From Haloglomus salinum (lineage in GTDB: Archaea > Halobacteriota > Halobacteria > Halobacteriales > Haloarculaceae): a DNA stretch of 64,000 nucleotides. Positions 7,792-15,852 of this stretch are shown piece after piece. The stretch lies in NCBI RefSeq assembly GCF_024298825.1, contig NZ_CP101153.1:1054001-1118000 (forward strand), given 5' to 3'. The notes beneath the pieces are model-generated. The model had not been told where the DNA came from. It made no database searches and saw only the letters and a program-made list of their open reading frames with translations. Made by a program: the position numbers and the translations under genes. How positions within the stretch are numbered: the first letter of the stretch is position 1; the number at the start of each line of letters is the position of its first letter.

Positions 7792-9288
7792 ATGGCCGGA
7801 GACAGTTCTCGACACCATCACGCGACGCCGACCCGACGCCGACTCATCAGGGGCGGCGCGGCCGCCGTGGGGACGGCAGGGTTCGCCGGGCAGGCGAGCG
7901 CCCTCGGCGAGGAGGCCGGGCACACGACCGACGACACCCTCGCGACGGGCGACCGCGAGGTCCGGGCCATCTACACGATGCCGAAGTGGTACTGGGACGG
8001 GCAGACGGTCGAGTCCAGCCGGCTGAAGATGACGCAGTTCCTCAACCGGGCCGAGGAGACGGGGCTGAACACCATCTACGCCTGGATAGAGAGCGACGGC
8101 CTCGCCTCGCTGCTGGGTGAACCGGCCTACGCGCAGTCACCGAAGTACGACTTCTGGAACCCGGACCGGGGCTGGGACCCGCTGGGTGAACTCATCGCCG
8201 GCGCCGCCCGGCGCGGTATCGAGGTCCACCTCTGGTACCCGTTCGTCCGGTACAAGCGCTCGATACTCCCCGTCCCGGAGTTCAACCCCGACCTAGAGGT
8301 ACTCCCCCCAGGCGACCCCGGCTGGGCGGCGCTCAGCAAGTCGCAGTACGAGGCAGGCCACGACGACTCGACCGACATCGACGCCAACGCACTCTGTGCG
8401 AACAACTCGGCCGCGCGTGCGTGGACCCTCGAGACGCTGGCACGGGCGTTCGACCGCTATCCGATGCTCTCGGGGCTCCACATCGAGGAACCGGGCTACC
8501 TCGACGCCGAGCGGTGCGTCTGCCCCCGCTGCCGGACCCACTACGCCGATGTCTACGACGACGATCCGGAGAACTACGTGGACCACGTCTACGACACCAG
8601 AGAGCCGTACTTCGAGGACGACCTCGCGCTGCCGGTGAAGAACCACGGCACCGACGCCTTCGCCGAGGCCCTCTACGACTGGTGGACCTCGAGCCAGTCC
8701 ACCGACGCCCTCTCGTACAACGGCGCGTGGCTCCCCGAGTTCGACGCCGTCCGCGGTCGCAACTGGCCGACCTGGTCCGAGGAGGGCTGGCTCCCCTACT
8801 ACGCCCCGCAGATATACACGCAGGAGGTCGGCGTCTACCGCGACCGGCTGAAGGCGACGATGGAGGCGCTCACGGGCACCGTCGTCGTGCCGGTGACGGG
8901 GCTGCGGTGGGGCACCGAGGCCACCGCCCGCAACGACGTGGCGACCGTGGCCGACCAGGTCGAACTCGTCCGGTCGATGGACGGCTACGCCGACATCGTC
9001 ACCGGCGGGACGGGGCTGTTCCTGGGCTCGGCACTCACGCCCGAGATGACCGTCGGCCTGCGAGCCGGCCCGTACACGCAGTCGGCCTCGCCCCACTGGT
9101 CCGACGGCTCGAACGAGCAGTCGTCCAGGGACGCGACACTCGCAGCGCTGCGCGAACAGGAGCCGTTCGCGTTCACCAGCCACTGGCCCGAGGACGTCCC
9201 GCTCCGCTCGACGATGGGCGGCGACGGCTCGGTCGAGACGAGCGACGGCGGGCGGGTCGACATGAGCGGCATCACCGAGACGGTCTGA
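7792..9288 (+). CDS. Tat-exported glycoside-hydrolase-like protein
   Basis: 498 residues. The N terminus has a twin-arginine signal (TRRRLIRGG, residues 14-22, then an Ala-rich hydrophobic stretch), so it is exported folded. The remainder looks like a TIM-barrel glycosidase-like fold of the hypothetical-glycosidase type (GHL10/DUF4015-like): YTMPKWYWDGQTV opening, NRAEETGLNTIYAWI, GIEVHLWYPFVRYK, SGLHIEEPGYLDAE near residue 231 with adjacent acidic residues, and a CVCPRCRTHY cysteine cluster often found after that strand in this group, then LPYYAPQIYTQEVG. Substrate unknown, probably an external polysaccharide. It stands alone after a 200-nt AT-richer intergenic stretch. Confidence 0.75.
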   Translation: MAGDSSRHHHATPTRRRLIRGGAAAVGTAGFAGQASALGEEAGHTTDDTLATGDREVRAIYTMPKWYWDGQTVESSRLKMTQFLNRAEETGLNTIYAWIESDGLASLLGEPAYAQSPKYDFWNPDRGWDPLGELIAGAARRGIEVHLWYPFVRYKRSILPVPEFNPDLEVLPPGDPGWAALSKSQYEAGHDDSTDIDANALCANNSAARAWTLETLARAFDRYPMLSGLHIEEPGYLDAERCVCPRCRTHYADVYDDDPENYVDHVYDTREPYFEDDLALPVKNHGTDAFAEALYDWWTSSQSTDALSYNGAWLPEFDAVRGRNWPTWSEEGWLPYYAPQIYTQEVGVYRDRLKATMEALTGTVVVPVTGLRWGTEATARNDVATVADQVELVRSMDGYADIVTGGTGLFLGSALTPEMTVGLRAGPYTQSASPHWSDGSNEQSSRDATLAALREQEPFAFTSHWPEDVPLRSTMGGDGSVETSDGGRVDMSGITETV

Positions 9289-9446
9289 GTGGTGACGGAT
9301 GCGGGGGGACTCGACCGACCCGTCGTCGCTCGCGACGTGGGGCAGCCGTGAGCGCGGGCGTCGTCACCAGATGGTGCCCGGTAAAAGAACCCACCGGCAA
9401 CCGAAGCCACAACCCATACACAGTTTCCAGCCGTTGTTACGGTATC

Positions 9447-9614
9447 ATGACCACAGAGACCCGCGCGGACGAGATCGCCGTCTCGGACACCGGTCCCGGC
9501 CCTGCCGCCGAGACGTGCGACCTCTGCGGTGCGGTCGTCCAGCCCGACCCCGGCGAATCACGGTTCGAGGCCGTGGTCGCGCACTTCGAGACGGTCCACG
9601 TGGACCGGGACTGA
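9447..9614 (+). CDS. Small C2H2-like zinc-finger protein
   Basis: A 55-residue protein. Residues 24-27 form CDLC and residues about 46-51 HFETVH, giving a Cys-x2-Cys ... His-x4-His zinc finger. Such single-finger microproteins are frequent in haloarchaea and some act in gene regulation; this one is unassigned. The ATG is taken because an AT-rich element (catacaca) lies about 30 nt upstream, and the protein reads as acidic and compact. Confidence 0.65.
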   Translation: MTTETRADEIAVSDTGPGPAAETCDLCGAVVQPDPGESRFEAVVAHFETVHVDRD

Positions 9615-9682
9615 ACCCGGGGCTCGACGAGGAGGGAGATAGCCGCGTCAGACCGCAAAAATCAGTATCGGAAGCGTCGTCG

Positions 9683-10099
9683 TCAGGTGGTCTCCTCGAC
9701 GAGGACTTCCAGTTTCGAGAACGAATCTATCGGCAGTTCGCTCGGGAAGTCGTACGTGACCGATGTCACCGAATCCTGCGTGAACGTCTTCCCGGTGTAG
9801 GTCTTGCTGTCCACGATGGTGCCGTCCGACTTCTTGATGGAGATGTGAACGTCGCCCGTGTGGTCGGTCATGCCGGTGTTGTTGACATCGACGGTGACGC
9901 CCGTCGCGTTGACGCCGGAGTACGAGAGACTCTGCGAGTCGATGGACAGGTTGGTCGAACCCGTGACCTGCCCCTCACCGGGAGCGACTTCGTTCGGATT
10001 GGCCTGGGAGATGGTCACCGCTGCCGCCGCGAGTCCGCCACCCACCACCAGCGCGACCAGACCGACCGCGATGGTCGAGGTCTTGATTGGGAAACTCAT
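9683..10099 (-). CDS. Membrane-anchored extracellular beta-domain protein
   Basis: 138 residues. One N-terminal hydrophobic segment (residues 9-30, IAVGLVALVVGGGLAAAAV) anchors or exports the protein; the rest is Thr/Ser/Val/Asp-rich beta structure with several N-glycosylation sequons (STNLS, GVNATG, VNNTG), as in CARDB or archaeal secreted Ig-like domains. No cysteine and no lipobox. The N terminus MSFPIKTSTIAVGL does not show a clear class III pilin cleavage site. Not recognised as a named family. It precedes, on the same strand, nothing obvious; the bat-like gene also lies on the minus strand further upstream. Confidence 0.65.
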   Translation of the reverse strand: MSFPIKTSTIAVGLVALVVGGGLAAAAVTISQANPNEVAPGEGQVTGSTNLSIDSQSLSYSGVNATGVTVDVNNTGMTDHTGDVHISIKKSDGTIVDSKTYTGKTFTQDSVTSVTYDFPSELPIDSFSKLEVLVEETT

Positions 10100-10237
10100 G
10101 TTGCACTGCTTCCTTCCGCTCGGCGACCCATCCTCGTGCGCACTAGCCTGTTACCCCCGTTCGCTCGGATGGCTTTCCAGCTAGACCGGGGCGAAGAACG
10201 GCCCGGTGTGGAGACGACGTTGCCGGCTACCGGTCGG

Positions 10238-12604
10238 TCACTCCGACTCCGAGTGGGACCCGGACGACAGGAGTTCGCCGAAGACGTGCCGCTGTGCGGC
10301 CCGGAGATGCGTGTGGAAGGTCGGCCCGGCGATGCCCAGGTCCGAAGCCAGGTCCTGTCCCGTCTGCACCCGGGGCGACTCGAAGTACCCGCCGTCGTAG
10401 GCCAGTTCCAGAATCTGCTGCTGGCGGTCGGTCAGCAGGTCGTCGAGTTGCGTCCCGAGCGCGGGCTGTGAGCGGCCGGTCCGCTGCTGGCGCGACCGCA
10501 TCCGCACGGTGTCGTAGCTGTCGTCCAGCATCTTCACGAACGCCCGCACGTCGGTACTCTCCGGGACCTGCACGGTCAGCGTGCAGTGCTCGGGGGTCGC
10601 CGACAGGGATTCGAGGACGCTCCCGTGTGTCGCGAGCCTGTCGACGACGCCGTCCTCGGTGGTGCCGAGTTTCAGAATCGGCGTCTCACGGTCGCCAGTG
10701 ACCCACTCCCAGTCGTCGATGGAGGAGAACCGCTCGCAGACGGCATCGACACGGTCGGTCTCTCCGCACGCCACGGAGAGATACATGGTGGACCTGCCGT
10801 CCTCGCGGGGCGTGATGCGCTCGAGCGTGATGGCCCGGTCCAGCGCCGCGGCGAACCGGCTGAAGAACTCGGTCTCGTCGGCGAGTTCGAGTTCGAGGTC
10901 CACGACCGGCGCGGCGAGCAGCGCCCGCTTGCGCTCGGCGGTGTTGATCGCCGCCCCGACCGTCTCGCCGAGTTCGCCGAGAACTCCCTCCTCCAGTTCG
11001 ATGTTGTCGCTCCGGCGGCCCGAGTACAGCGCCAGCACCCCGTAGCGGGCGTTCTGGAAGCTCAGCGGAATCGCGATGACCGACTCGAAGCCCCGTGCCT
11101 GCGCTGCCTGGCGCCAGGGCTCGAACGCCGCGTCCGTGACCTCGTTCGTCTGGACCTGGTTCGTCCGTATCGCCCGTACGACGGGGGCCCGCTGCTCGTC
11201 GTCGAGCGATATCGATATCGCGTCCAGATACCCCTCGTCCGTCCCCGCGGCCGCTCTCGGGACAATCCGCTGGTGACCACGGTTGGGCGCCCCGATCCAG
11301 GCGAACTGGTACGGCCCGGCTCCGGCGAGCCGCTCACAGACGAGCGACTCCACCTCCGCCCGGGACTCCGCCGTGACGAGGGCCGCGTTGATCTCCCTGA
11401 CCAGCCGGTTGGTCTGTGCGAGCATCGAGAGCTGCTCGCGCTGGGCGGTGAGCTGTCGCTCCCGTTCGCGGCGCTCGGCGATGTCGCGGGCGATGCCAGC
11501 GGCACCGATGACGGTCCCCGCCTCGTCGGTCAGCCGCCGGGTCCGCGCCTCGACCGGCAGCGTCTCGCCGCCCTTCGTCACCAGCGTCAGCTCCCGGGCG
11601 TCCTGGCCCTCGTCCAGCGCCGTCTGCAGCCCGGATTCGAGGGCCGGGATGTCCCGGCCGACGATGAGCCGGTCGAGGAACATCCCGTCGAGTTCGGCAT
11701 CGGTGTAGCCGGTCGTCTCGGCGAGCGCCCGGTTCCACCGGATGAGCCGCCCGTCCGGGTCGACGACGTAGAACCCGTCGTTCAGCGTATCGAGCGCGTT
11801 CTCGATGAACCGTCGCTCCGACCGCAGCTCCCGCTCGGCCTCCCGGAGTTCGGTCACGTCGATGATGACCGCCTGTCCGACCGGTTCCCCGCGGAACTCA
11901 CCGGGCGCCGTGGCGACCTGGATATCCCGGCAGGGCCCGTCGTCGGGGCAGACCGTCATCTGTGTCGGCCCGACCGTCTCCCCCTCCTCGATGACGCTGG
12001 CCAGTTCCGCCCGGGCGACCTCGCGGTCCGCGACCTCGATGTAGTCGAATATCGAATCGCCCTCGAGGTCGGCCGGGTGGTCGATACCGAGCAGGTCGGC
12101 GACGGCCTGGTTGGAGTAGAGAATCTCGCCCGTCCTGTCGAAGACGTTGATGGGCGCCGGTGACGCCTCCAGCAGGTTCCGGTAGCGCCGTTCGCCCTCG
12201 CTGGGCCCCGGCTCGCTGGCTGGCTCGCTGGACTGGAGAATATCGGTTACACGCTCGACCACGGCGTTCACGTCGGCTCTCGGGAGATATCCGTCCACGC
12301 CGGCCGCGACCGCCTCGCTCGCGACCTGCTCGTCGCCGTCGGTGGCGACCAGCACGAACGGGATGTCGGCATCCACGTCGCGAACGGCACGGAGGAACTC
12401 AAGCCCATCGCCGTCCGACAGCGAGTACCGGCTGACGACCACCTCGGCGACACCCTCCCTGACGAGTTCCAGCGCACGCTCGCGCGAATCGGCATCGTGC
12501 ACGTCGAACGATATCCGCTCGGCCGCAGCGTTCACACGCTGCTCGGGGAGGTCGCTAGAGCCGACGTGGACGATGGTCGTGCCCGGACTCGCCGGACCGT
12601 GCAT
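10238..12604 (-). CDS. Receiver-like/PAS/PAS/GAF bacterio-opsin-activator-type regulator
   Basis: 788 residues from the ATG at 12604 (an upstream in-frame start would overlap the preceding gene). Domains in order: receiver-like domain (1-115), PAS (about 128-245, RYRNLLEASPAPINVFDRTG), second PAS (about 250-370, FIENALDTLNDGFYVVDPDG), GAF (about 390-545), bacterio-opsin-activator region and C-terminal HTH_10 (LTDRQQQILELAYDGGYF, residues about 715-770). It is therefore a cytoplasmic sensor with a DNA-binding output. The receiver lacks its phospho-acceptor: the usual VSDY motif reads VVSRYSL, Arg instead of Asp. It follows the 7TM gene by 32 nt, so it is probably co-transcribed with it. Confidence 0.88.
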   Translation of the reverse strand: MHGPASPGTTIVHVGSSDLPEQRVNAAAERISFDVHDADSRERALELVREGVAEVVVSRYSLSDGDGLEFLRAVRDVDADIPFVLVATDGDEQVASEAVAAGVDGYLPRADVNAVVERVTDILQSSEPASEPGPSEGERRYRNLLEASPAPINVFDRTGEILYSNQAVADLLGIDHPADLEGDSIFDYIEVADREVARAELASVIEEGETVGPTQMTVCPDDGPCRDIQVATAPGEFRGEPVGQAVIIDVTELREAERELRSERRFIENALDTLNDGFYVVDPDGRLIRWNRALAETTGYTDAELDGMFLDRLIVGRDIPALESGLQTALDEGQDARELTLVTKGGETLPVEARTRRLTDEAGTVIGAAGIARDIAERRERERQLTAQREQLSMLAQTNRLVREINAALVTAESRAEVESLVCERLAGAGPYQFAWIGAPNRGHQRIVPRAAAGTDEGYLDAISISLDDEQRAPVVRAIRTNQVQTNEVTDAAFEPWRQAAQARGFESVIAIPLSFQNARYGVLALYSGRRSDNIELEEGVLGELGETVGAAINTAERKRALLAAPVVDLELELADETEFFSRFAAALDRAITLERITPREDGRSTMYLSVACGETDRVDAVCERFSSIDDWEWVTGDRETPILKLGTTEDGVVDRLATHGSVLESLSATPEHCTLTVQVPESTDVRAFVKMLDDSYDTVRMRSRQQRTGRSQPALGTQLDDLLTDRQQQILELAYDGGYFESPRVQTGQDLASDLGIAGPTFHTHLRAAQRHVFGELLSSGSHSESE

Positions 12605-12636
12605 GATAGAAGGGCGCACACAGGGACGTAAAGAAG

Positions 12637-13380
12637 CTAGTCTTGACTGAACGTTCTCCAGACGGACCACTCCCGTTCGACGAACCAGGAGACCTGCTGG
12701 GCCTGGAACCACCCGATAGCACTGAGCGATGCCGCCAGCAGTGGTGCAACCGATGTTCCGCCCGGGGCAGCGACCGCGCTCCAGAGGACGCCAGCGACAG
12801 TCGCGGTCCCCGCGACCGTGTACAGCCGGGTGAACCGGACATCGGTTCCGCACTCCCACGCGGCGGCGAACAGGAGCGTCCCGCCGCCGAGCAGCACCAC
12901 GAGCAGCTGGATGTGGAGCCAGTACCCCAGCTTCGGCGTGATGACGGCGAAGCCGGTCGTCAGCGTCAAGGGGTCGGGGATCTCCCAGTAGATGGTGTGA
13001 GCGGGCGCCGTCATCGCCAGGAGCATGTCGACACCCGTGAGGACGGCCGCGCCGCCGTACAGCAGCCGTCTGCGCGGAACGTTCGGCGTACTGCTCGCGG
13101 TGCAGGCGAAGAGGAACCAGCCGAGCGCGGCGAGCAGCGACCCGACGACCGACAGCGAGAGGAAGAACCCCTTCACCAGCGGCTGGGGGGAGAGGAGCTG
13201 TGCGGCGAGCATCGCGTTCCAGACGCTGATGCCCATCAGGAGCAGGATGTAGGCGAGCCCGTTGTCGCGACGGCGGTAGGCGATGGCGGTCGCGACGAAC
13301 GGGTACGTCGACAGGAGGACCAGCACGGCGAACCCGCCGAGCAGTGCCTGGACGACCGCGTCGGCAACGATGGGGCTCAT
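12637..13380 (-). CDS. Stand-alone 7TM sensor region of histidine-kinase type
   Basis: 247 residues, almost entirely seven hydrophobic segments (from ALLGGFAVLVLLSTYPFV to LLAASLSAIGWFQAQ), with a pattern resembling the N-terminal 7TM sensor of archaeal histidine kinases (conserved WY/PKLGYWLH). It stops right after the last helix with WSVWRTFSQD; no HisKA or HATPase domain follows in any frame, because the next gene starts 32 nt further with a receiver-like domain. It lies in an operon with a HalX response regulator (13 nt upstream) and the PAS/GAF/HTH regulator downstream. Probably a membrane input component that works through partners. The exact family assignment is inferred. Confidence 0.7.
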   Translation of the reverse strand: MSPIVADAVVQALLGGFAVLVLLSTYPFVATAIAYRRRDNGLAYILLLMGISVWNAMLAAQLLSPQPLVKGFFLSLSVVGSLLAALGWFLFACTASSTPNVPRRRLLYGGAAVLTGVDMLLAMTAPAHTIYWEIPDPLTLTTGFAVITPKLGYWLHIQLLVVLLGGGTLLFAAAWECGTDVRFTRLYTVAGTATVAGVLWSAVAAPGGTSVAPLLAASLSAIGWFQAQQVSWFVEREWSVWRTFSQD

Positions 13381-13393
13381 CCGTCGACCCTCC

Positions 13394-13957
13394 TCATGCG
13401 ATGAGCCTCCGCAGTTCGGCCGACTCGAAGCGTTCGGTGTCCAGTTCGGCCCAGGACAGCTCTATCTCCGTCGCCAGCTGGTCGAAGGCCGAGCTCTCGC
13501 GGAGCTGTGCCTTCGTCTTCGTCTCCTGGAGTGCGACGCGCTTCTCGGCCAGCGCACAGAGGGACCGGAGCGTCCGGCCGTACGACGCCCGCTCTTGGAG
13601 CGTCTCGACGGCGGTCACGAGATCCGCCCGGGAGACCGGTTTCTGGAGGTACATGTCGAACGGCGGCCCCGTCGCGTCGATACTGGGGGCGGCGGCCGAG
13701 ACGGCCGCGATCATACACGCGCGGTGCCGGTCGCGGATGTCGGCCACGACGGCGTCACCGGACCGACCGGGCATGTGCCGGTCCAGCAAGACGATATCGA
13801 CCGTTTCGTCGAGGGTGTCGAGCGCCGCCTCCGCGCCATGTACCGTCCGCACGTCGGCGGACTCGCCGAGCCACATCTCGTAGGCAGCCGCGACATCTGG
13901 GTCGTCGTCGACGACGAGTACGGTCGGCACGTCACTGTTGGCTGTTGAACCCACCAT
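13394..13957 (-). CDS. Response regulator with HalX domain
   Basis: 187 residues from the ATG at 13957 (MVGSTANSDVPTVLVVDDD). Receiver domain about 12-120: acidic pocket VVDDDPD, phospho-acceptor Asp in VLLDRHMPG, Lys in YLQKPVS. C-terminal HalX domain (about 130-187), the short coiled region specific to halophilic archaea, with ALAEKRVALQETKTKAQLRES and WAELDTERFESAELRRLI. No DNA-binding domain, so it probably acts by protein contacts. It is the first gene of an operon with the 7TM protein and the PAS/GAF/HTH regulator. The receiver here keeps its Asp and Lys, unlike the one downstream. Confidence 0.88.
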   Translation of the reverse strand: MVGSTANSDVPTVLVVDDDPDVAAAYEMWLGESADVRTVHGAEAALDTLDETVDIVLLDRHMPGRSGDAVVADIRDRHRACMIAAVSAAAPSIDATGPPFDMYLQKPVSRADLVTAVETLQERASYGRTLRSLCALAEKRVALQETKTKAQLRESSAFDQLATEIELSWAELDTERFESAELRRLIA

Positions 13958-14082
13958 ACGCGCTCTTGTCGGGTACTCGAGGGTAGCGGTTGGGGCTCGA
14001 TAGTTAGCGTCCGGCGCGGACACGAGGCTCACCATCTAGCCCTCGGTCGAGTCCGCCCGGCGGTCCGCCCGCGGCGGCGAGT

Positions 14083-14090
14083 GATTTACC
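14083..14090 (+). promoter_or_regulatory. TATA box of the methyltransferase gene
   Basis: gatttacc centred about 28 nt upstream of the GTG at 14115 supports that GTG as a leaderless start. Confidence 0.5.
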
Positions 14091-14114
14091 TCGGTGGGCG
14101 CTGCCCACAGTATT

Positions 14115-14726
14115 GTGCCAGGGAACACGGAATCGGATGGTGAAGGGCCGGCAGCCTGGTGGAACGAGCGCTACGACTCGGATGACATGCCGTGGGACAC
14201 CGGTGCGCCCCAGTCGGCACTCGTCGACGCCGTCGCGGAGTACGGGCTCTCGGGGCGGGTGCTCGATATCGGCTGCGGAACGGGAACCCACGCGCTGTGG
14301 GCCGCCGAGCAGGGCCACCCGGCCGTCGGCCTCGACATCTCCGAGCGAGGCATCGAGCGGGCACGGGACCGGGCGACCGACCATGACCTCGACGTCCGGT
14401 TCCGCGTCGGGAACGCGCTCGACCTCGACGCCGACGTCGGGGAGTTCGGGACGGTGCTCGACAGCGGCCTGTTCCACGCCTTCGAGGCCGAGGGACACGC
14501 CGCGTACGCCGAGCAGGTCGCCGACATCCTGCGGGCCGGTGGGCGGCTGTTCATCGTCGGGTTCGGCCCGGACGCACCGACGGATTTCGGTCCCGTGCCG
14601 ATGTCGACGGGGGACGTACGCCAGGCGTTCGCGGACGGGTGGCACGAACTGACCTGTCGCGAGGCCACGTTCGAGACCCGCGCGATGGAGGTGCCGGGGC
14701 TGCTCGGGGTGTTCGAGCGAGAGTAG
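14115..14726 (+). CDS. Class I SAM-dependent methyltransferase
   Basis: 203 residues from a GTG (an in-frame ATG at 14094 is possible). The N-terminal AAWWNERYDSDDMPWDTGAPQ is typical of small TPMT/tellurite-resistance-type methyltransferases. SAM-binding motif I is VLDIGCGTGTHALWAA, motif II ends in GLDISERG, and motif III is VLDSGLFHAFE. The acceptor substrate is unknown; homologues in halophiles methylate small molecules such as thiols, tellurite or metalloids. Cytoplasmic and monocistronic; it is divergent from the HalX operon. Confidence 0.85.
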   Translation: MPGNTESDGEGPAAWWNERYDSDDMPWDTGAPQSALVDAVAEYGLSGRVLDIGCGTGTHALWAAEQGHPAVGLDISERGIERARDRATDHDLDVRFRVGNALDLDADVGEFGTVLDSGLFHAFEAEGHAAYAEQVADILRAGGRLFIVGFGPDAPTDFGPVPMSTGDVRQAFADGWHELTCREATFETRAMEVPGLLGVFERE

Positions 14727-14768
14727 TCCAGCACGATGCCTCGCGGCGAGCACCTGTGGCCGGCCCAG

Positions 14769-14968
14769 CTAGTCCAGGCCGACCGCCCGCTCGAGATAGG
14801 CTCTCGCCAGGGAGAGATCGCGACGGAGTTCGGCGAGCAGTAGCTGCTCGGGCGATCGATTCGGGTCGGTGATATCTGATGTTCGGACCAGAGACGGATA
14901 ACCAGCAGGTTCGGCCGGCTCGGCGCCGGTCAGGTGCTGCTGGAAGCGGAGGAGGGAACGAAGGAGTG
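14769..14968 (-). other. Start-less coding-like frame, possible gene remnant
   Basis: A minus-strand frame ending at a TAG at 14769 reads as convincing protein: ...RTSDITDPNRSPEQLLLAE then LRRDLSLARAYLERAVGLD. It is open up to and into the tRNA gene, but has no ATG, GTG or TTG. The helical, leucine-rich end looks coding. It could be the tail of a gene truncated by recombination at the tRNA, or chance. Confidence 0.3.
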
Positions 14969-14970
14969 AG

Positions 14971-15042
14971 TGGACTCGCGGGGATTTGAACCCCGGGCCT
15001 TCCCCGTGCCAGGGGGATGATCTACCGCTGATCTACGAGCCC
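14971..15042 (-). tRNA. tRNA-Ala (anticodon GGC)
   Basis: A 72-nt cloverleaf on the minus strand. Acceptor gggctcg pairs with cgagtcc; discriminator A, CCA not encoded. D arm gatc-agcggta-gatc. Anticodon stem tcccc/gggga with loop ctGGCac. T arm ccggg/ggttcaaat/cccgcg region contains the invariant ggttcaaatc. The gggctcgtagatc start is typical of haloarchaeal alanine tRNAs. No intron. Confidence 0.93.
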
Positions 15043-15070
15043 GCGTACTCGTTTCTGAGTCCAGCCGCGG

Positions 15071-15078
15071 GCATAAAC
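15071..15078 (-). promoter_or_regulatory. TATA box of the tRNA-Ala gene
   Basis: Minus strand gtttatgc lies about 30 nt before the mature 5' end at 15042, as expected for a haloarchaeal tRNA promoter with a short leader. Confidence 0.5.
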
Positions 15079-15129
15079 CCATCGTCATCCCACAGCGCGT
15101 GACCCGGCGTAGCACGCGGGAGGGACAAC

Positions 15130-15345
15130 GGAAACCGTTTAGTCGCTGAGGAGTCCAGCACGGGTGGGAACAGCACAGCCGCATATCCGACTCGCCGCCC
15201 GTTCGGGCGGCTTGGGAGTGCGGAAGTGCAGGCCGACAGCGGCGCTTCGCCGCACCCGGCCACACGCTCGCAGCCCCTCGCGCGGTCGGCGCGCGGGCGA
15301 CACCGTCCGAGGTGTCCGCCGAGGGGGCACGCGGCTCGTGCGGTT
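15130..15345 (+). other. Hairpin-rich leader or ncRNA candidate upstream of the S15 operon
   Basis: The 329 nt between the tRNA gene and the S15 start hold no gene but five consecutive hairpins on the plus strand: 15173-15229 (gcac/gtgc, ccgca/tgcgg, then gccgccc/gggcggc around a gttc loop); 15231-15261 (ggcc/ggcc with inner gcggcg/cgccgc); 15279-15295 (cgcgcg/cgcgcg); 15301-15314 (cacc/ggtg); 15327-15341 (gcacg/cgtgc). A weak TATA-like gtttagt precedes them at 15137. Could be an independent structured RNA, the S15-operon 5' UTR, or a GC-rich intergenic palindrome array. Confidence 0.4.
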
Positions 15346-15371
15346 CCAATCACACAGCTACGAGTATACAC

Positions 15372-15836
15372 ATGGCACGAATGCATACCCGCCGTCGCGG
15401 CTCGTCCGGTTCGGACAAGCCCGCGACCGACGAACCGCCGGAGTGGAGCGACGTGGACGAGGACGCCATCGAGGAGCGCGTCGTCGAACTCGCAGAGCAG
15501 GGGCACGACCCGTCCCAGATCGGGATGAAGCTGCGCGACGAGGGCGTCCAGGGCACGCCGATTCCCGACGTCAAACTCGCCACGGGCAAGAAGGTCACCG
15601 AAATCCTCGAGGAGCACGACGCCTCCCCCGAGGTCCCGGAGGACCTGTACAACCTGCTCGAGCGCGCCGTGCGCCTGCGCGAGCACATGGACGAGAACCC
15701 CGGCGACGCACAGAACAAGCGCGCGCTCCAGAACACGGAGTCGAAGATCCGCCGGCTCGCCAACTACTACCGCGGTGACGAGCTGGACACGGACTTCACG
15801 TACACGTACGAGTTCGCGAAGGAACTCACCGAGTAA
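15372..15836 (+). CDS. rps15: 30S ribosomal protein S15 (uS15)
   Basis: 154 residues, the archaeal/eukaryotic long form of uS15. N-terminal MARMHTRRRGSSGSDKP and WSDVDEDAIEERVVELAEQGHDPSQIG precede the S15 core (LYNLLERAVRLREHMDENPGD, RRLANYYR). It binds the central domain of 16S rRNA. The start ATG gives the conserved MARMH. It heads an operon with the RecJ-like, Pcc1 and S3ae genes (16-nt gap, then two 4-nt overlaps), the conserved haloarchaeal arrangement. The insertion of acidic residues at the C terminus (DTDFTYTYEF) is normal for halophiles. Confidence 0.96.
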   Translation: MARMHTRRRGSSGSDKPATDEPPEWSDVDEDAIEERVVELAEQGHDPSQIGMKLRDEGVQGTPIPDVKLATGKKVTEILEEHDASPEVPEDLYNLLERAVRLREHMDENPGDAQNKRALQNTESKIRRLANYYRGDELDTDFTYTYEFAKELTE

Positions 15837-15852
15837 CCCGACCACTCCACCC

